Below, one piece after another: positions 23,105 through 36,563 of a stretch of DNA of 64,000 bases. The stretch comes from Burhinus oedicnemus (Eukaryota > Chordata > Aves > Charadriiformes > Burhinidae), in the NCBI GenBank assembly GCA_008921705.1, contig VFFE01006818.1, forward strand, positions 75,468 through 139,467. Direction: 5' to 3'. Every line of letters begins with the position of its first letter. The stretch's first letter is position 1. The notes under the pieces were generated by a model, which ran no database searches, was not told the DNA's origin, and saw only the letters and a list, made by a program, of their open reading frames with translations. Both the position numbers and the translations under genes were made by a program.

Positions 23105-26100
23105 AAATGTCATGTTAAAATCTGTTTATTTTTGAGGTATATAGGTAAAGAAAAGGAAAGGAAACCACGACCCGCTCCCCCCTCCAAGGCAGATGAAGAA
23201 GCCTCGAGGCCGAGGGTGGTGATGGTTGGGCCCCAGGTGGGAGGGAGGTTTCTCAAGCCGAGGTAGCGGCTTTGGAAAACTTGGGCTGTATCCTTTGCAA
23301 TTATTGTTAAAGCGTTGCTCATGATCTGTGGGAATACCAGGCCAAAGTCAGTCTATTAATTTTGTTGCTGGGCGCAGCGTATTAAAAATGTAAAGTTGGG
23401 GCACACTGTGAAGTCTGTGGGTTTGGTGTGATGGAGCAGCATGAAAAATGCAGACGGTTTAAATCTGGCCCATCCTCACATGGAGCAGAGCTTGAAAATG
23501 GAAACGGGGGGGGAGGGAAGCACATGAAATGTATGTTAATTCTTCTATGGGATGAAGATGACCTATTTCTGTAAGTCATTTTCGATTGCCAACTCTAGGC
23601 AATGGAAATGTATTTTCTGAATGGTGAATAATTTAGCAACTTCGAAGTGATTACCGCAGAGAAGAAGCTATAACATGAAGGGTAGTGTGGTTTTGGAGCA
23701 AAATACGTTCCTGTGCAGGAGGGCAGCACGAATCCTGTGCATCCTTTAAATTCTGTGAACTGACTCAAAGAAGGTTCCTGTTGAAAGAAGACAGAAGGTT
23801 TAGGCTTGTGCTCATCCTCAGGACGAAGGTGAGGTGGAGACCTGCGGATCTGAAGCGGTTTGTAGTATCAGACCCTCAAAGGTGGCTTTGTCCCTGTGCA
23901 ACTTTTGTTTAAATAGTGGCTTGAAATGATTTAAAGAATAAACCCCTCATTTCATGGTTTCCCTTGTACGATCAGAACCACAGGGTGAGCTAAGTTCATG
24001 AAAATAAGCAGACTTTATTTCTGATAGGAAACGTGTATTTATTACGCTGCAAGTTCGGGTCACTGAATGAAACTATTACTGTGGCATAAATGTGAAAAAT
24101 CTGTCCTTGTTACATGAGACAGGACTGAAAAATGGTTAGTGCTTTAAAAACTGTGCCAGAAAGCCACAGCTCATCCTGCTCTTAATCCGTTTAATGTACG
24201 TTTTATTGGCACGTAGAGTGCAAAGCTTTAACTGCGCTCGTGCAGCACGGAGCCTGCGTGCAGACGAAGGGGCCCGCGCCGCTGCCTTCGCTTGCCGTGC
24301 TTTCTGCAAATTTCAAGTTAGGCAATTCAGTTTGGTTGGCAGAATTGCATCCCCACAGAGCAGTAGAAACTGGCATTAGTTATTTTCCTAGGCGTCTTTG
24401 TAAGGGAACCCCAGAAAAGCTTCCTGCTGCCTGTACCCAGGGGGACGGGAGAAGGCACTGGCTCACAGGTCCCTCTGGAAATTTTTGCCCAGGCACCGCG
24501 AGCCGTGTGATGTTGGTCTTTCCCCTTCTCTCTTGAAGCCTTTTCCGTCCCAGGTCATGCTGGAGGGGCTGCCAAGAAAAACAATGACCAAGAGCACTGC
24601 CGTGGAAGAGGCTGCCATAACAACCACCGGTTCTGGTCCTACCGGTTGGTGGGACCTCTCGCGTGTCCGCAGGAAAAGGGTGTCGGTGGTGTCCTTGGGA
24701 CAGAAATCCCGGCAAGCACCTGCTCTCTGGCAGGTCTTAAGACACATCCTCCTGCCACTTAAATATGGTTTTGCGTAAGCTTAGCTGCAAACCCTACTGG
24801 CATGCCTGTGATTTCAGAATTCATGGAGCGTTGCTGGATGGGCTTAAATATTTTACAGTTCAGATACAGCTTGAGGGTGCAGCGCAGGTTTTCTTCGCAA
24901 GCGTGGAGGCTGAGGAATGCTGCAATATCCATTTTTTATGAGGTGGCAGGTCTGATGAGGAAGGCTGTAATGAAGGAGCAAGCCACCGTGCCGTCCCAGT
25001 GTCTGCAGCCGGTGACGGTTCTGCGGAGCGTGGCCAACGCCGCTGCCCTGCTGCTGCCTCCTGCGGAGAGCCCCGAAGGGGACGGGGAGCGCTGCGGGCT
25101 TCGGCGGTTTTCATTCCCACGTGTTAGGTGTTCCTGGTGTTCTGGCTAACATTAAAATACAAAGGTGTCCTTGCATAACAAAACTTGGATTAGTGCATTT
25201 TTAATTCTTAGCTTGCTTTCCCTAACAATGAGGGCTCTGCGCGTGCGCAGCCCCAGCCCCGGGCGTTGGTGTGCTGTCGGTGGCGGCCAGCCCGAGAGCC
25301 GAGCGGCCGTGCCCGGGCAGCGGCGCCCGGACAGGCTGGGAGCAGATTTCAGAGGGGCGGCTGGTGTGGCTGCTCTGCTGAGTGACTTTTAGCAGAAAAT
25401 GGTTACGGGAGGATTTCTGCGGTAACATAGAAACTCTCTTGCTGGGTGCGTAAAAAGCATTGATCTGGAGTTACGGTTAAGGACATGAAACGATGAACTG
25501 GGGTCCCTTGAGGCTAGGCGTGCAACCTTCTAAAGGGAAAAAAAATCCTACATTGAACAAATTCCTAATTAAATTACTTTCTTAGACTTTTAAAGATCCA
25601 TCTCTTTCAGGTACCTTTTAATTTAATTTTTGAGGTGGTTCTTGATCTTCTACATCCCCAATTTTATTACAAACTTTTTAAACGTTTCCTTCTTTTCTCC
25701 TGCCTCATGCTTTCTGCTTCGTCGCCAGAGTCCCTTGTGGACTTCTGGTCCATCTGAAGTTAGTAGCTGCCTTCTCCTAAAACTTGGGGGATTAGAGCTG
25801 GCTGACTATAGGAGTAATACGTTTCGTCCTGGAAACAGAGTATTTCTTCACTGGCTGGATTTTATTTCTGATTACTGAAGGTTTCCGCATCCTCCTGTGA
25901 GAATTCCTTAATTGTATTTAAACTGGCATTGCTCAGCAAACCTTACCCACTGCAGAGCCAAAACATACGGTACCTACATAAAACATGAACATTTTTCCCA
26001 TGGATGGAAGTGAACCGAGGCTGACAAATCCCAGCTTTTCTGTTGTGCTGAGCAAAATACACCATCAGCTTTCAATTTGAAATGGAAATGACAAAGTTGC

Positions 26101-26259
26101 CTCAAACTTTGTGTTCAGCCTAGTTTTCGGGAAAACTTGAAACATTTTTTAAGATTCTGTTTTTTTTTTATGAGAGCGTTTTCTATCCATACCCGTTTTG
26201 ACAGAAAGCTGTCTCTGAGCCGCAGTGAAAGGCAGAGCGTTGCCTCTGCAGCACTGCGA

Positions 26260-26580
26260 GGGCTCCGGCACGGCTCGCTTTGCCGATGCCACCCAGTGAC
26301 GCCAGCATCTAGCGAGCCTTCTTGTCAGCAGGGGCGGAGGAGCACCACGGGGTCAGCATCCAGCCCGAGGGATGCAGGGGGAGCCGGAGGCGGCTGCGGG
26401 GTGGTGTGCGGGCAGTCGGGGCAGGTGGGCTCTGCGAGGGCGGGCGCTGCCGCCGGGTGCTGCGGCACCCGTGGGTGCTGCAGCGGGTGCGCGCGGGGCA
26501 GGCCCGGGGTCACCTCCTGCGCGGCGGGTGTGCGGCGCTGTGCCGGCCGTGCAGGGAGCGGGGGCTGCAGGTTCAGCAGC
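26260..26580. other. CpG-rich block
   Basis: G-rich and CpG-rich, with frames up to 178 codons on + that are Gly/Arg/Ala/Cys-rich and match no family I know. Confidence 0.45.
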
Positions 26581-27439
26581 GTTTCAGAGTAAAATACCCA
26601 CTCGGAATTTTTACCCGAAAATACCTGTTTGCGATTTTACTCGGAATCCACGTTCTTCAGCAGAGGAAGCAGAACTTCGTTTGGGGGTCAAACGTTTCAT
26701 CTTGTGTAATTATTTATTCTTTTTACCTTTTAAAATTAAAATGCAAAGGAGGTCTTGCTGTACAGAAAAGTACTGTCAAGGTCAGTTTTGAAAACGCTCC
26801 AGAAGAAGAGAGACTTTGCCACCTCCCTACGCACTGTAAAAAAAGGCAATTAAACTGAGGAAATGAGTTCGATGTTTTGCTATAGCCAACCTTGCCATTT
26901 TCGTTGGAATAAATTTGTCTAAATCTGTTTCGCTTTACTAAGGTGCTTTCTGTTCGCTGTAGGGTTTTTAGCAGTCGCAGCCTAGCCCTGAGCACAATGC
27001 AACCTAAATATAAGGCACCTAAAGCCATCCATTTATCATTTATAACATATGTTGCAAAAACAGTAAGTAACATTTAGCAGATGTTTGTTGCTAATGTTAT
27101 GCTACTATAAACGTGCTATAAAGACTAGGGGGTTTTTTTTTGGTAAATCAATTTTAGTTACTTGAAATAAAAATTTCTAAGCTGTAGAAGTAGAGGGAAA
27201 AAACCAACAAAACAACTAAAGGCTAGAGTACACATCCAATCTGTCAGCGTGATAAAGGATGGAAGCTGAATTTGGAATTTAATTAGATTTATTTTCTAAT
27301 GCAAAATGCCATGCCTTCAAGGATGGAGCATCGTAGTGCATTTTAATGGTAATTTTCACCATCTGGGTAAAATGTTTACCTGCTTGGCCCATTAGAAACT
27401 GGTTGTTGGGTTTTGGATTCCTGGAGAAGAGGAGCGACG

Positions 27440-27830
27440 CTGAACAGCAGGATGCCCTGCCTGGGCTTTCTGCCTGTGCCGCTGGCACCTGAGCCCTCCC
27501 TGGGGCCACCCGCGCCTCTCCCACGCTTGCCGGCCCGCGCGAGGAAGCCCTTGGCCCGGGGCTGGGACGGTGGCCCGGGGCTGGGGAGGGTGGTCCCTGG
27601 GCAGTCCTCAGGGATGAAGCCGGGGGCTGCTTGCGACGAGGTCTGTCAGCGGCGCTGGCCCCGGTGTGGTGCCCGGCTGCTGCAGTGCCCAGCAGCCGGG
27701 AGACACGTTTCCTTCCGAGCAGCGTCTCCTCCGGCACCGGCTTATTTTGCAGGTCGCTTGTGCCCCCAGACGCGGCCCTGCCTGTCTGCGGCGGTGGGAT
27801 CGCGCTCCCTCCTCGGTTGAAGAGAAGGAA
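27440..27830. other. CpG-rich block
   Basis: GC-rich with a local near-repeat (GGCCCGGGGCTGGGACGGTG / GGCCCGGGGCTGGGGAGGGT, 27553 and 27572). No exon recognised. Confidence 0.45.
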
Positions 27831-27890
27831 GGGGAAGGATGAACAGTGAGGAGTCTTTCTGTCCACCGCCTGATCGGTCCTTTCAGGCAT

Positions 27891-27945
27891 ATACACACAC
27901 GTGGATGTACGTATGTATGTATATGAGGTGTGTGTGTACACACAC
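27891..27945. repeat. Compound CA/GTAT/TG simple repeat
   Basis: ATACACACACGTGG, then GTACGTATGTATGTATATG, then GTGTGTGTGTACACACAC. The CA and TG ends are complementary and could pair. Confidence 0.9.
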
Positions 27946-30832
27946 TTCTATAGAAGCCTTTTCCACAAGCATTTTGTGTTGGAAATGTAAAGCCCATTAG
28001 TTAGTGCAAGCGTTGGGTGCGCCGTTCCCAAGGCGTGATCCTGCGGGATGTGGGCTACAACCCAGCCACAGCACGTCCTGCATTTCTGCCAGCTGAGCGG
28101 GTGTCCCCCATTCCTGGTGTGCGGAACCCCCTGGGTGAGCCCAGCCCGGCGCAGGAGGAGGGCTGGCGGCGGGCGGTGCGGAGGGGAGCTGGCCTTGCGA
28201 AGCCAGGGGGTGACTGGGGGGAGGTTTGGTTCCCTCTTTGTCCCCCGTGCCACTGGAGAAATCAAACTTTGTCATTATGATGGAACCGTCCCGGAACTAA
28301 ATGGCTCAAATGACCTTCCTGATGCTCTTGTTCTATTCTGGGATAAAGAGCAGGGAGAGATGAAGAAAAATAATTACGGGTGCTGCGGCACGAGAAGCGG
28401 TGATTATCCTGTAAAGCCAGCCGGGCGGCTGCACGCCTGAGCTGGCAGAGGCGTGAAGTGCCGCAGCGTCACAGCTCCAGCCCGTTCAGTCCACTCCTCC
28501 TCTCGTTCCTCCTCTTTCACCACCAGTGTGACTTCTGCTCATTTCCACAGCGTGCGGCAGTGCCAGCATGGTGCCTCCAAGCGGGTCCTGTCCCTGCGAG
28601 TCCTGTTTGCTCCATCCCATGTGCTCCCAGAGACCGGGCAAGTCAGGGGGATGTCACAGACAAACTTACCTTTGTGTAGCACTGGTGTGTGATCACAGGC
28701 ACTTTAGGCTCAGCTTAAATTATTTGGCATGGAAAATTAGCTCAGGATCTTCTGCCGTGCCCATGAAGCCTTCTCTGCCTGGCGAGGTGGAGCTGGGGTC
28801 AGGCTAGCCCAGGAGACCAGGCTGGGGTGAAGATGGGGCGTGCTGGGGAGGTGGCTGGGGACACCCTGCCGCTCGTGTCTGGAGGGACAGTGCTCAGATC
28901 ATCATGGCCTCGTGGATTTAATGTCATATTTAGCACTCAGTTAATTTATATGCCATTCCTGAAGAGTTTGTGTATCAGCTTTACTCTTCCTCCACCCAAG
29001 GTTGCTTCTTTTCGCAATTTTTGTTTCCATCCGTGACCAAAAATACTAATAGAAGGTATGAAAATTGGAAAAATCTCATCTTTCCTTCACTATATAATCA
29101 GCAAAGCTAATCCAGACCATCAGTAATGCTGAAATACCTACCAGAGCTCTTGGCTCTCTGCTTGTCCACGTGCACGTAGCCTGGGCAGAGGGCTCCAAGA
29201 GCACCGGTCCTTCCTCACGTGTGCCCCAGGAGGAATTTTTCACCCGGCAGGCGGGAGAGGAACCAGGATTGCTGCTGTGAGGGCAGAGACTTATTTTCTT
29301 TGCTACAACAGCCTTTCCTTGCAGGGTCTTCCTGCGTCAAAACCTCGGCGTTGGCTTCTGAAATGCACGTCTGCCGCAGGAGACAGGTCTCGGGTTTGTG
29401 CCGGTGACACATCCAAGGAACTGGGATAAAAACAGTATCTTCCCGTCGTGCCTGGTAGGGCTCTAATTAGCAGTCCTTTCAGCCTAGATGAGACGGTACT
29501 GTGATCAAACGGCTTCAGCTCTGCTCTACTTTAGGCTCGGTGTGCTGGAAGAGTTTGGTTATTTGCCAGGGAGATTGTATTCCAGCTGCATATAAAGTTT
29601 TCCCTTACAAATTTAACGTGATGGTTCTGCCCTGGAAAGCCTGCAGTCAGCGTTCATGGGAACGGGTGAACTTGTGTCCATGGTGGAGTGTGGCTGCTTG
29701 TGTTCCGGGCTGCGGCTCCTCCAGCTTTTCCGCAGGCAGAACCTGCCGGTGCAGGTTTGCTTTTGGTGGTGCCGCTGCCACCGGCCACCATGGCACCCGC
29801 CTCCTCCCCTCATCCGAGCGGCTGTGGGAGGGGGGACACGGTGGTCCGTGAGCTTCGGCCTTGGTGGAGCCGCATGGCCACCTCCCTCAGAGACCCCTGC
29901 GCCAAGCGGTGGGTGTTGGGTGGCCGCGGTTCCCAGGCCTGGGAGCCACGAGGTGCTGTATCTGCCGTGGGCTGGTGAACAGCGAGACTTTGGCTTTGCT
30001 GCCACAGCAGCGAGCGGCCTCGCGTGGCAGCGCTGCCGGAGCAGTGACCCGCCGGGGCCCAGCAAACCCCCAGGACGAGGGAGCGAGCCGGTGCCAGCCC
30101 GGAGCCGCCCGCTCCCACGCTGCTCCCTGCAGGCATGGCTCCAAGGAGACCCCTGAAGCGTTTACACGGGTAGCAGGGTGAATCCCGAGATAACGCTCGC
30201 TTTTTCAATACCGGCACTCTGTAATTTGCTTGGAAGCTGTTTAACAAGCGATACCACCGTAAAACGGACCATTTAGCACCGAGTTTTGCCGAGAGGCCGT
30301 ACCCTTCTAGAAATACTAGCCGGACCGGTGGGAGCACGGAGAAACAAAGCTGCGTTTGGTATTGGCCTCGGGGCCTCAGTCACTTGTTTCGGGTGGTCTG
30401 GGGGGCTGCGGGGAGCGTTCCGTGCCGGCTGCCCTCCTGGAGCCAGCCCCGGAGCACACAGCTCGCCCCCGAGCGAGGGCAGGCTGCCTGCGGGGAGCGC
30501 TGCGCGGCGTGCGTGAACCGTATTTGCCCATCGTCCTGCGGCTGAAACGCACGCGCTCATCTCCCGTGCTTTTGGCCAAGACCACCGTGAACTCATTTAG
30601 CGCTCAGTAATCTGCGCTGACGGAGCGCTCGGCTGGGCGGTTAATGAATAACCCGTTTGGCTCCCTGGGTTGTTATTGCAAGGTAACGTAGTTTTTTTCT
30701 AACAGAAATAGCATTTGGAAGCGTACGGAACACAAGGGACACGGTGCTGTGTTTTCCTCCGTGATCTCTGGTGCCTCCTGAGCTCGTTGATGGAGAAGCA
30801 CATGAATGTCATACGCTTGCACTTGTTTGGAA

Positions 30833-30905
30833 GGGTTCCTGGCCGATGCAGGCAGTATTTTTGTGCTAATTAGGAATGGGTTCTGGCCAATGCAAACATA
30901 TTTGT
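30833..30905. repeat. Imperfect direct duplication of about 28 bp
   Basis: GGGTTCCTGGCCGATGCAGG (30833-30852) recurs as GGGTTCTGGCCAATGCAAAC (30878-30897), each followed by a TATTT-containing end. Differences include one-base indels. The second copy holds CCAAT and ATGCAAA words. Confidence 0.6.
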
Positions 30906-33264
30906 ACCCAATATCAATAACCCAGTCTTCCTAAAATGACTGCAGTTGCTTTGCATGGTATATGCGATTCCTTGCGGAGTCACAGAGATTCATTTTTAAT
31001 CATACAATAACTTGCTGTTTTTTACACGACTTCAGGGTTGCTTCCTAATAATATGTTTGAATCCTTAGTTTCTAAAGGGGCTCATTTGTTGCACTGGGCT
31101 TGTATTATACCTTTAATTTCTTTCATTATCTACCAGCATTCCCTGAATTCCTGGGTAGTTAATGCTCACTTGAGTTTCCTGTCAGTCACTTTATACTGTA
31201 TTTCCATTTTTCTCACCCATGTAATCTTCTCTGTCGATATGAATAGGCAAAACAGATCAGCCCGGGATGCTGGAGACCGAACATATTGCTTGTGCCTTTT
31301 CCAGCGACAGAAAGGAAAGCAGTGGTTTCTTGTGCCGCACGGAGCCTCCCAGTTAGAGAAAAGCGGATGCCTTGTGTTCAAAGGGTCTCAGGCTTGGGGA
31401 GGACTGCCGATGGCGTTCCCCATTGCCCTTGGCCTCCTCTCGCCATCAAATACCTCTGCTTTTTCCCCCCAGTCGCTTTGCCTCATCTCTAATCACAAAT
31501 CTCCCTTCTGACCTCCCCGATCTTACTGATCTTTCCCAATTCAGTAGGTCCATTCTCCAGTTTGAACGCTGTTCATACCGAGTCCTCCCTGTCCCTCCTG
31601 CTGTCCCGCCTCTGTCTTCGCGGCTGTTTTTAGCAGGCTCACTGCTTCTTTGGAAGTTGTCGGAGGTTCTCAGCGATGCCTGCACTTCCCTCGCAGGCTC
31701 TCCGCGGCGCTTCCCTGGTCTGCCCCATCCCCCTGCTCAGGCCCTCCCCATCGCTCTGAAAGCTGCTCTGAGTCCCGACATCCGTTAATCCTGCTGGGGT
31801 TCCTCTTCATTGTCCTCGGACTGTCAGGACCCTTTTCCGCCGGTGCCGTGCCCCGTGTTCCCCGTTGCAGGCTGTCCCCGGAACGGAGCAGTGCGGCACG
31901 GCTGGCTGCCCTCTGTCCGTCCACGGCCTCGGGGCTGGTGGAAGTGGCCTTTCCTTTCCGGCTGGGGTCGATGTGTGCCGTGACTTGTAAGTCTAAGCTG
32001 TGACTCGCTTTTCTGTGAGCCGAAACTCTTGGCATTTTGCGGCAGCGAGCTTGTGGTTGCTGTGGCCACATATTAATGTTTCTACATCAATTACTGTGGT
32101 GCTTTCTTCCAAAGCTAGATTGCAGTAATATAATAGGTAGACAAATGCTATTAATTACGCCAACGTGTAGAAATGCATTGATAGAAAGTTGATCATGCCG
32201 TACTAGCCCTACAAATTTGCTGTTACAAGACTCAAAAAAGAATTTCTTAGGTCTTAAGCGTTGTAGAGAGTCATTCTTGGAAGTAAAACTTCTTTGTTTT
32301 TATTGATGAAGCTGGAAAATGTGCAGATAAATAGTGAAAGGTTGACTTGATCCTTAAAGTGTGATTTTCAATTTTCTGTTTTCCCCAGATTTGAGGATCT
32401 TGGATACCGGGTTTACTAACTGCATCTATTGTTTTCCTACTAGTGGACATTAATACCAGGCCCTGATGTTGAACTGTCACTAGGTGTCCACTGTGTGTCT
32501 GAAATTTTATGCTAGTTTTATCTTGCCATACTTTTAGATATCTTGTAAATAAATGCAGAATAAACAGCAAAAATAATGAAAACAGTCATAATTTTAAAAT
32601 AGTAAAGGAAAAAAACCTAATTTTTTTGCATCTTACATTGAGGCATATTCGTCCTTCGGTATAAAGAATTTTTGCAGAGAAACGTATTCTTCATTCTCTT
32701 TCTTTCACTGGCAAATAGAAGCTGTGCATCCAGTCTGCTTTATCGCACAGTACATTTTGTGACTACAATGAAATCTTAATTATAGAGATGTCAGCGCAGC
32801 ACCTGGCACTCTCTTGTGAAGGGGGCTGGACTGGGCTGCGTGAGGTTTGGTGAGGTCCAACAGGCGCGTGAAACCCTGCCATCCTGCTTTTCATGCGGTC
32901 CTGGAGACGGAGAACAAAAACACGCCAAACTAAGCAAATCCAGGTCATGGTATTTATTTTTATTTGTGATTCGTGTTTTGTCACTTGGCGCCAGGGAGAG
33001 TCAGGAAGAGGCTTAACCCTCTGGTGGCAAATACCAATGTCTTATGTCCAGCAGTTCCACCTGCCTGTGAAGGTGCTATATTGATAACGACCTGTTAGAG
33101 GAGTCAATAGGAATAATTAGTGTCGTTTTTTCATGAGGAGCTAATGAAATACCCGTTGGGGCATTTCAACACCACAGATGGCATTGGATTGCGGTGCGAC
33201 CAACAAGTCCGTGTCCTTGCGCTGCAGTGCTGCGCGCCCTTGTGCTTGTACATTGCAGATGGGT

Positions 33265-33545
33265 TTGGAAGGGAAGGGAATGGAACGGACTGGACTACTT
33301 CAGTTGGAAAGGACCTACAACAATCATGTAGTCCAGTTGCCTGACCAACTCAGGGCTGACCAAGTTAAAGCATGTTATTAAGGGCACCGTCCAAATGCCT
33401 CTTGAACACTGCCAGGCTTGGGGCATCGACCGCCTCTCCAGGAAGCCTGTTCCAGGGTTTGACCACCCTCTCGGAAAAGAAGTGCTTCCTAAAGCATCCC
33501 AGGTTTTCAGGTCCCTCTCTCCCTTTCACGGGTTCCTCCAGTTCA
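33265..33545 (-). mobile_element. CR1 fragment, antisense, with pentamer-rich tail
   Basis: Begins with a degenerate G/A-rich tail (GGAAGGGAAGGGAATGGAAC), then CAGTTGGAAAGGACCTACAA and a typical CR1 body (GGGCATCGACCGCCTCTCCA; GAAGTGCTTCCTAAAGC). The family differs from the copies ending in GATTCTGTG. The right boundary is uncertain and may reach about 33600. Confidence 0.88.
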
Positions 33546-35490
33546 GCCTCAAGCCAAAACCATTTCTGCGCTTACAGACTGGCAAAGCGGTGCCGCGCTG
33601 AAGGCGCAGCAGCGGGTGAGAGTGGTCCTGTGAACAGGCAGCCGCCGTCTCCCGCTGCCTGGGAGCGCGTGGCAGGAGATGCTCCACTGCCGTCCATGAC
33701 TCGGGCTCGTACCGCTCACCCCCAAACAATCAGCTCTTCTAGCTGCGGGTGAAAGACAGCTTTCTCGTCAGCTCACGGAACGTGGAGTCTCTGGAGCATA
33801 CGTAATCGTTCCAGGCAGGTTCAGGATTTCTATTTTAGGGATGATCACATATTCTGGAGTGATATGTTGTCATTTTTAGAAATCCAGTGTGTTGCGCACA
33901 AGAAGCAACATGCTGCTACTCTGATTTTCTTCCTCGAATGTTGCTTTTTCTTTAATGGGATTGCTTACTATTTCCTGAAGAAAATAATGAAACTGAAAAA
34001 ACAGTCAGTGCCTGTTCGTCTACCATCATGTGAACTTCAAATCAGCAGAACTGCCGGTTTAATTTACTAAAAGTGACGTCTTTGCTGATAGGTTTGAGGG
34101 CCTAGTGAATATTCGTATCTGGATTTGCTTCTTGACTGCTGACTAGAGCATGCTTTCTAGATCAGCTGTAGTCATGGATACATGGAAATGACACTTTTGG
34201 TTTTGTTTTCTCAGCGGCAATGGTTTTTTACCCAATATTCCAAATATTATAGTAAAGAATTGTCAGAAACTGTCCTCCTGGAGTGATCGCAGATCATGAG
34301 CACTTGCACATGGTTTAATTGCCAAGAAAATGCTGTGCTTTAAAGGTGCTCATGACAGCTGGGTTTCCTCTTTGGGTATTTCTTAATGACCGAAATTCAA
34401 TTAATGGATTTGCTTACATGTGAGAAAAATTGGATCTGTTGCCTTCAATGCCTCAGCATTTTGTGTGCTAACGTTTTGGATTTCAGAAAGACTATTTATG
34501 AGCACGATGTCGCTGGGGTTACACACTGCCCACTACAGTCTCTCTAATAGGGGTGGTAGGAAAAACCTCAATAAAATGCTGCTTGTGGCTGCAGATTTTC
34601 CCTTCCAGGGCTGGGTTTTGTCACGTGGGAGGGGGCAGGTGACCAGTTTGCAGCTCCTGCGGCATCTTGGATGAGCTGGCCACTGGCTCCAGGCTTTACC
34701 CACGTCCTTGCCAATGTCTCATGGCTTCTCAACCCAAGACCCATCAATTCCTGCTAAAAGCAAGCTGTTCACCTAGGGAGAAGGGGAGCAATAAGGAGAT
34801 GACACACCACCCGTGTAGCTGGGGCACTGGAGGCCATCAGAAGGATGGGGCAGCACTGGCTTCCCAGTGTGGTCTTTCATGGAGTCTCCCGGAGCATCCT
34901 GGGGGAGGAGACGGTGCATCTGCCCTTCAGTGTTGCTTATGGAGTGGGGGGAGATACGTGGTAGGCGCTGGCCCAGACTCTGTTTTCAATTTCATTTGGC
35001 AAAGTTTTCCGAGTTCTCCTGCAGAAAATGTCCCACAAAAGTGACAATAACAATATTTTGGATATAAGCCTAGCACAAAAGGGTAATAGGAACTCCACGG
35101 GCATGCGTGGGCTTTTGATTCATCCTCAGAGATGACAGATGTGCATTTATTTAAGATCTGGGAGTGGGACTCAGAATATTTATAGTGAATTCTTTGCTCC
35201 CGCTCTTCCCGTGTGATTTTGGTCTCCGCTGTCAGTCAAACACGGGTTCAGTGCCCTGTGTTGACCACCTCATGCATCATTCCCGCTGCCAATCCCCAAG
35301 CCGGTGCCAAGCACTTCTCTTTGTCCAGCCTTCGGAGCTTTCTGGGGAGGAAGCGCTGAGGGCCCCCATGCACGGTCAGGGTCTCATGGTAGGAACGTCA
35401 AGGGCTGGTGGTGGAGCTGAGCAGGGTGCAGCTCAGTCCACCAGCACGCTCCTCCTGCACGCGTCCGGCCGCTTTGAGAGCACACCGGGC

Positions 35491-35592
35491 GTAGAACGGA
35501 ACGCAGCAGTCCAGTTGGAAGGGACCTGCAGGGATCCCGGGGCCACCTGCCTGCCCGCTGCAGGCTGACCCAAAGCTGAAGCACGTGCTCGT
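35491..35592 (-). mobile_element. Old CR1 fragment, antisense
   Basis: GTAGAACGGAACGCAGC, then GTCCAGTTGGAAGGGACCTG, then GCTGACCCAAAGCTGAAGCA follow the same order as the copy at 33265-33545, with a CpG-rich, diverged body. Only about 100 bp are recognisable. Confidence 0.75.
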
Positions 35593-36452
35593 GCAGCAGC
35601 CGGCGCGGGTGCGAGGAGCGTGTGTGCCATGGGTGTCGTTTGCAGCCCCGCAGCTTACTGAGCGGTGAGGACGTTAAGGAGCTGAGGTGGAAAGAGGCGA
35701 TTTGTAAAACAGGAGTAGTGCTGGGTCCTTTACACTGGCTTTTGTGACAGTATTTATTCATTTATTTGTTTGTCTGTGAGGTACTCCATCTATATGGCAA
35801 TGGGGATTATCTCATTATTGGTAGAAATAGACCTATCCTTTTTATTTATTTAAGATTGATACTAGATTAGATCACAGCAATGTTTTAGTAAAAATAAGTT
35901 TGTTTGCCGTGGCTGCTGATCAAGGCAATAGCTGAAGTGTTACGGCTGCACTGACCTGTCTTGCCATTACTCCTCACCGTGCCTCTGGAAAAGATAACAG
36001 ATCTGGTACGGATGGGTTTGCAGGTGAAGAGAGTGGAAGTCAGTCACCGTCCTTGGAATGTTGTGCTTTGGAAGCACAAATACCAGAGCGACCGGCTGTG
36101 GATGTGCCCAAGCCGTACGGAGCCAGGCATGGGGAGAGCAGCCGGGGCGTGCGGTGTGCCGGCGTTCTCCGCTCTGCCGCGCTCCGAGTTGGCACACAAA
36201 CTCATGCGTCGCTGTGAGACTCCTCCAGTACCGACACGGGTGGAAGCTGTATTTTAACTCGTGCTAAACCACTTGTTTAGTAACCTAACTCACCCCGTGT
36301 GCTAGCTGCTTCAAGCAGGTAAAGAGGCACTGCTGCGAGAAGAGCTGCTGTCCCACATCTTCCCCGGGAGACGGCGATGTGGAATAAAAGCTTCGCCAAT
36401 GCTCTTTAGTTGTCTCCTTGTCTTCTTTTTAAATGTAAGATCTTTGTAATAA

Positions 36453-36563
<111 letters not shown>

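Noticed and set aside
28048..28440. + strand frame of 130 codons with a protein-like central part
   Set aside because: The central part reads plausibly but has no recognised domain, no good splice sites at its edges and a GC-rich random-looking start.
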